Shown: positions 28,002 to 30,821 of the stretch, piece by piece | Layout: each line of letters begins with the position of its first letter | Position numbering within the stretch: the first letter of the stretch is position 1 | Source of the DNA: a virus | Direction: 5' to 3' (one strand) | DNA: 30,821 bases | IMG/VR virus record: IMGVR_UViG_3300048930_001096 | Coordinates: 1-30,821 of that record | The notes under the pieces: generated by a model | What the model saw: the letters and a program-made list of their open reading frames with translations, nothing else | Told to the model about the DNA's origin: nothing | Databases searched by the model: none | Program-made: the position numbers and the translations under genes

Positions 28002-28205
28002 ATGGCAAACAGGGGATTGAAGCGCTACACAAAAGACGAGATCAAATTTCTAATTTCTTGCATCCTTGTAAAGCATCTAGATTTTAAAAGAGCAGCTGAT
28101 CTTGCACGCATCATCTATGCTGATGTTGTTGCCCCTGCCGTAGACGAAGAGAGAAAACTCTGGGAGCAAGCAAATCAAGCAAGAGAAACAGATTCCTTTA
28201 ACTGA
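28002..28205 (+). CDS. Small basic unknown protein (67 aa)
   Basis: ATG 28002 opens a 67-residue helical protein (RYTKDEIKFLISCILVKHLD) with no clear ribosome site. It precedes the membrane protein gene. Its frame ends at 28205, but the downstream frame continues without a stop from 28144 (see findings). A start-up protein of a small operon, or the front half of a frameshifted longer gene, is possible. Confidence 0.5.
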   Translation: MANRGLKRYTKDEIKFLISCILVKHLDFKRAADLARIIYADVVAPAVDEERKLWEQANQARETDSFN

Positions 28206-28251
28206 GCAAAAGGTCGAGTTCACGCCGATTGCAAAGGTTGGCGATGTCGAG

Positions 28252-28524
28252 ATGGGATTTGGTGTAACCAATCCGATGCTTGCGGCAGTGCTCATTGGCC
28301 AGATGGCCATGTTTATAAAATGGCTTCTCACTCAAATATTTAACACCCACAAAAAAGCTGAAGAAAAGAAGGCAGAGCAAATGCAAAAGCTGATCGATGC
28401 CGTCGAGAAGCTTCAAAAGGATGTTCAGGCAATAAATCACACAATGCTTTCAGAGAGCGATGTAGAGAAAACCGTACAATTGGTGGTTTATAGAATGTCT
28501 CACGAGAAGGGTAAAACTCAATGA
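28252..28524 (+). CDS. Membrane protein with coiled coil, possible i-spanin or holin
   Basis: From ATG 28252 the 90-residue product has a membrane helix (NPMLAAVLIGQMAMFIKWLL) then a charged coiled coil (EEKKAEQMQKLIDAVEKLQK). Such topology fits an i-spanin (Rz) or a small holin. Its stop overlaps the next gene's ATG (ATGA). The frame stays open upstream to 28144 with protein-like residues, so the real start may lie further up. Confidence 0.6.
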   Translation: MGFGVTNPMLAAVLIGQMAMFIKWLLTQIFNTHKKAEEKKAEQMQKLIDAVEKLQKDVQAINHTMLSESDVEKTVQLVVYRMSHEKGKTQ

Positions 28525-28721
28525 AGGACCTCTTTATCTTCCTTGCGACAGCCTTATTTTTAATTGTCACTTGGTCAGGTTGTAAGGAAATGAGAATGGA
28601 TATGTGTGAAACAGCTTGCGCTCAAAAAGGTCTTGAGTGCGCAAGCGTTAGCGATAGCTTGCCCACTAGATTCACATGCCGCGAGAAGTCGATAGAAGAA
28701 CCAGGTGTTAGAAAACTTTGA
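28521..28721 (+). CDS. Small cysteine-rich secreted or lipoprotein (66 aa)
   Basis: This 66-residue protein has a hydrophobic N-terminus (LFIFLATALFLIVTWSG) with Cys21 after it and four further cysteines (29, 33, 40, 53). The lipobox is imperfect (Trp at -3). ATGA overlap with the coiled-coil membrane gene recalls an Rz/Rz1 spanin pair, but it could equally be an exported envelope protein. A terminator-like hairpin follows 70 bases on. Confidence 0.6.
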   Translation: MKDLFIFLATALFLIVTWSGCKEMRMDMCETACAQKGLECASVSDSLPTRFTCREKSIEEPGVRKL

Positions 28722-28790
28722 ACTAAAGGGTTTGGGATTTTCATCCGAGATGTGGGTTGCCTTCAGTCCACACGTACCGCGCATGACCCT

Positions 28791-28824
28791 AGGGCGGCCA
28801 GTTTAGGCTTTCTCTGGCCGCCCT
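28791..28824. terminator. Bidirectional hairpin between convergent genes
   Basis: AGGGCGGCCAG (28791-28801) and CTGGCCGCCCT (28814-28824) form a perfect 11-bp stem with a 12-base loop between the stop codons of a plus and a minus gene. It probably insulates both transcripts. There is no clear T-run. Confidence 0.7.
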
Positions 28825-28827
28825 ACT

Positions 28828-29034
28828 TTAAAGCTCTGGCGATAAAGGCTCGCGAAGGCTTTCAAGCGTCGAGAACAAGACTTCATAGTGATCAAGGAGA
28901 TTGTCGAAGAACTGCTTTGGCACAACAGCAAATGCGTTATCGCTCCCTGGCGCACACTGAAGGTACATGCCCTTTTCGTATTTAATCCAAATAACGGGTG
29001 GACTAACGCTTATTGACTGCCCGCTCTTTGCCAT
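28828..29034 (-). CDS. Small soluble unknown protein (68 aa)
   Basis: ATG 29034 (GAAGG upstream) opens a 68-residue protein, overlapping the end of the coiled-coil gene by 32 bases. It has a compact beta-start (SVSPPVIWIKYEKGMYLQCA) and a helical end (FFDNLLDHYEVLFSTLESLR), with no signal. It has no recognised family. It closes the short minus-strand pair against the convergent hairpin. Confidence 0.55.
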   Translation of the reverse strand: MAKSGQSISVSPPVIWIKYEKGMYLQCAPGSDNAFAVVPKQFFDNLLDHYEVLFSTLESLREPLSPEL

Positions 29035-29476
29035 TTACGCCTTCTGCTTTCTTAAAGATCTTCTCAACTTTGTCAATGGCCGCACTTCTAGTTTTCTTGC
29101 TAGCTTCTTCGCACTTGTTCTCTTTAATTTCTAGCTGAATCTTTCTAGGTAAAGCACTCACTCGAATAAGCCTATCTTCAACATGCCTTTGCCTTAGGTC
29201 CTGGAAGCGAACCGTTTCAGAAAACGCACTCAACTGATCTCTCATCACATCAAGATCTTCGTAAAGCTTTGCGATCTCTCCCTGCTTTTCATTTAAACTT
29301 AAGTTTAAACTTTGCACCTGCTTTTGAAGCTTTGAGATCTCGCTATCTTGGTTAATATTGAGTTTATCAACAAATCCTATTTTCATCTCTAAATCGCCGT
29401 CAGTCTTTACCAGAGCGATTAAGCAGGCGACGACGAAGAACAATGCCACTGCTAAAATCCAGAATTCTGTCGACAT
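29003..29476 (-). CDS. Membrane-anchored coiled-coil protein (157 aa), spanin-like
   Basis: I choose ATG 29476, which has GGAAGGGG six bases upstream. The TTG at 29491 would overlap that site. The product starts with an N-terminal membrane helix (FWILAVALFFVVACLIALV) and then a long coiled coil (NQDSEISKLQKQVQSLNLSL, KLYEDLDVMRDQLSAFSETV) with a Lys-rich end. Topology and length suit an i-spanin (Rz). It could also be another membrane-tethered assembly factor. Confidence 0.65.
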   Translation of the reverse strand: MSTEFWILAVALFFVVACLIALVKTDGDLEMKIGFVDKLNINQDSEISKLQKQVQSLNLSLNEKQGEIAKLYEDLDVMRDQLSAFSETVRFQDLRQRHVEDRLIRVSALPRKIQLEIKENKCEEASKKTRSAAIDKVEKIFKKAEGVNGKERAVNKR

Positions 29477-29627
29477 GTTTCCCCTTCCCAAGTCTTGATC
29501 ACACTTTCGAAGTAATTCAGATTCAAGGCTTAAATGTTGTGCATGCTTATTTTTATTGCAGTTTAAATTGAAACGAAGCCTTTGAGTGTGAAAAATAACT
29601 ATGAACCCTTAAAGCATGGCGGAGATC
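29477..29627. promoter_or_regulatory. Divergent gap upstream of the fibre cluster
   Basis: This AT-rich gap lies between the coiled-coil gene and the fibre genes and carries AGTTTAAATT at 29560-29569, 58 bases before the chosen fibre-gene start. The same motif is in the late-promoter gap. It likely contains the promoter for the plus-strand fibre operon. Confidence 0.45.
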
Positions 29628-29999
29628 ATGGCGGCTGCTTCACTTGATATATTTATCGAACAAGGTGCTACATTCTTTCGACGCCTGACCATAAAGGATG
29701 AGAACGATCAACCCGTTGACCTAACGGGCAGAACTTTTCGCGGAAAGATAAAGCGCTCAATTGGTGGGGCTGAGCTCGCCTCATTTACCTTCGATATCCT
29801 CAACCAAACCACCGATCCTGGAAAAATCACCATGGCTCTTACGCCAACTCAGACGGCAGCCCTACCAGTTAAGCGCGGCACAGACGCTATTCGAACAACC
29901 GCAGAATACATTTACGATGTTGAGATGGTGTATGGCACTGGCGACGTTGATCGCATCCTTCAGGGAAAAGCGACAGTTTCGGGTGAAGCCACGACATGA
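29628..29999 (+). CDS. Small virion/fibre-linked protein (123 aa)
   Basis: The ATG at 29628 has GGAG 4 bases before it, so it is preferred over ATG 29616. The protein has a beta-rich pattern (LDIFIEQGATFFRRLTIKDE, VDLTGRTFRGKIKRSIGGAE) and a Thr-rich C-terminus. The segment (DIFIEQGATFFRRLTIKDEN...LTGRTFRGKIK) is common in short phage structural proteins preceding fibres. It overlaps the collagen-like gene (ATGA). Likely part of a side-fibre attachment module. Confidence 0.65.
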   Translation: MAAASLDIFIEQGATFFRRLTIKDENDQPVDLTGRTFRGKIKRSIGGAELASFTFDILNQTTDPGKITMALTPTQTAALPVKRGTDAIRTTAEYIYDVEMVYGTGDVDRILQGKATVSGEATT

Positions 30000-30706
30000 G
30001 CAATTACGACGTTCTTGTTCAAGATGGAACAAGTACCAACGTCGAAGTTACGGCAGGACAGAACTTTTCGGCAACCGTTGAATCAGATCAAGAATCAATC
30101 GTCGTTCAAATTCTTCCCGAGCAGTCCTTCACGGCAGTGGTCGAGCAGCAAAGCGATATCTCTTTAACGGTTGAGCCTGACCAAGAGATTTTGACTGTTG
30201 TCGTAGAAAATCAAGCTGCCTATAGCGTAGAGGTCTCGCAAGAAGAAGACTTCTTCACGATTGAGGTGGGATCTGTGCCAGGCCCACCAGGGCCAACAGG
30301 ACCTCAAGGACCGATTGGCCCACAAGGCCCTCAAGGGGATCCAGGCGAGCTAGAATACCTTATATCTAGGCGCCTTGCCGGTGAAACCATCTCTGCGCTT
30401 AAATGTCTAAGAGTGAGTAACCAGAAATATTTTGTCGCACGCTCAGACTTAACCTTTGAGAGCGCACAGGTTGCAGCGATTGCAAGAAACGCTGGCGCAG
30501 TTGATGCCGAAATCGAAGGCATCTCTCAAGGCGACCTTGCCGATCCGGCATTTACCTTCACTGAGGGATCTCAGCTCTATCTCTCGGCCACTGGATCTAT
30601 AACAGACGTGGCACCCACTTCGGGCTTTCGCGTAAGAATCGGAAAAGCCTTAGGTGTTGGATTAATTCAAATATCGATAACGGAACCCATAACCTTGGAG
30701 ATTTAA
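29996..30706 (+). CDS. Collagen-like phage fibre protein with decapeptide repeats (236 aa)
   Basis: Residues 21-90 consist of seven 10-residue beta-type units (GQNFSATVES, PEQSFTAVVE, QQSDISLTVE and others). Residues 96-116 are seven Gly-X-Y collagen triplets (GPPGPTGPQG and on). Residues 120-236 form a globular C-terminal domain (ISRRLAGETISALKCLRVSN, DVAPTSGFRVRIGKALGVGL) also seen in other fibre proteins. A trimeric fibre with a collagen stem is expected. It lies in a plus-strand fibre cluster separate from the minus-strand tail operon. Confidence 0.82.
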   Translation: MSNYDVLVQDGTSTNVEVTAGQNFSATVESDQESIVVQILPEQSFTAVVEQQSDISLTVEPDQEILTVVVENQAAYSVEVSQEEDFFTIEVGSVPGPPGPTGPQGPIGPQGPQGDPGELEYLISRRLAGETISALKCLRVSNQKYFVARSDLTFESAQVAAIARNAGAVDAEIEGISQGDLADPAFTFTEGSQLYLSATGSITDVAPTSGFRVRIGKALGVGLIQISITEPITLEI

Positions 30707-30707
30707 G

Positions 30708-30821
30708 ATGGCAGGAAATAAGTATTTAGACCTAACAAGCGGTAAGATCACCGAGAAGCGATCGAACCAGTCGTCGGCTGGTGCAGCTGATGCTGGAAAG
30801 ATCGTTGCACTTGGAGCAGAC
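30708..30821 (+). CDS. Partial fibre-cluster protein (cut by right edge)
   Basis: ATG 30708 follows GGAG and opens 38 visible residues (AGNKYLDLTSGKITEKRSNQ..., SSAGAADAGKIVALGAD), running off the right edge. The opening matches the short N-terminal module of phage fibre proteins, where a KYLDL-G-T-E strand leads to an SAGAADAGKIVAL motif. It is the third gene of the plus-strand fibre operon. Confidence 0.75.
   Translation, partial: MAGNKYLDLTSGKITEKRSNQSSAGAADAGKIVALGAD

Noticed and set aside
1-30821. CRISPR array, insertion sequence, complete tRNA or rRNA
   Set aside because: No regularly spaced direct repeats, no transposase gene and no complete cloverleaf were seen on reading both strands.

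Overview
The window is part of the genome of a temperate, long-tailed (siphovirus-type) phage of a Gram-negative bacterium. It holds a complete head-and-tail gene run on the minus strand with terminase, portal, capsid, tape measure, distal tail and fibres. It also has an early module with integrase, an exonuclease/annealing pair and replication genes, and a repressor-centred lysogeny region. Lipoproteins and spanin-like lysis genes point to a Gram-negative host. The style of the small lipoproteins and of the CopG/BrnA-like protein would suit a Bdellovibrio-like host, but that is a weak inference. No plain chromosomal gene is visible, and phage genes lie on both sides of the integrase attachment site. 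The sequence therefore reads as a free (attP-containing) or circularly permuted phage genome rather than an integrated prophage with host flanks.

Layout. Positions 1-2917 (minus) are replication-side genes: a replication initiator-like protein with an embedded HNH domain, a probable helicase-loader partner, an orphan DNA methyltransferase, a short CsrA-like protein and a gene cut by the left edge. Positions 2918-3215 form an attP-like region: the exact 5' half of a tRNA-Arg(CCU) gene, flanked by two copies of an 18-bp direct repeat and a 10-bp-phased repeat array. Positions 3189-7278 (minus) hold integrase, an excisionase-like protein, small regulators and micro-ORFs, a RecT-like annealing protein, an exonuclease VIII-like protein and a Cro-like protein. 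Positions 7279-7370 are the divergent control region. Positions 7371-9951 (plus) are the repressor and accessory lysogeny genes: DUF559 nuclease, lipoprotein, an unknown protein and a BrnA/CopG-like protein. Positions 9948-27572 (minus) are the late operon, read from the terminase small subunit down through capsid, tail, lysis and adhesin genes. Positions 27654-28721 (plus) and 28828-29476 (minus) are small membrane or lipoprotein genes that may form a second lysis set. Positions 29628-30821 (plus) begin a separate fibre cluster with a collagen-like protein.

How it works together. The repressor and the Cro-like protein compete over the repeats at 7285-7356. Leftward early transcription would make the recombination pair, Xis and Int and, on a circular genome, could run across attP into the replication genes. 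Because attP sits inside this early run, integration should cut the replication genes away from the early promoter region. Late genes are tightly packed with many ATGA-type overlaps. The tail chaperone pair carries a textbook -1 frameshift signal (A AAA AAG), and the second frame is open straight from the slip site.

The most interesting points are the attP architecture and its place in the early operon, the tRNA half with a phage-supplied upstream region, the frameshift site, the HNH insertion bounded by inverted repeats next to a palindrome and a homopyrimidine tract (possible origin), and the uncharacterised lysogeny cassette at 7.9-9.95 kb. All function calls rest on reading motifs by eye. 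No database search was possible.
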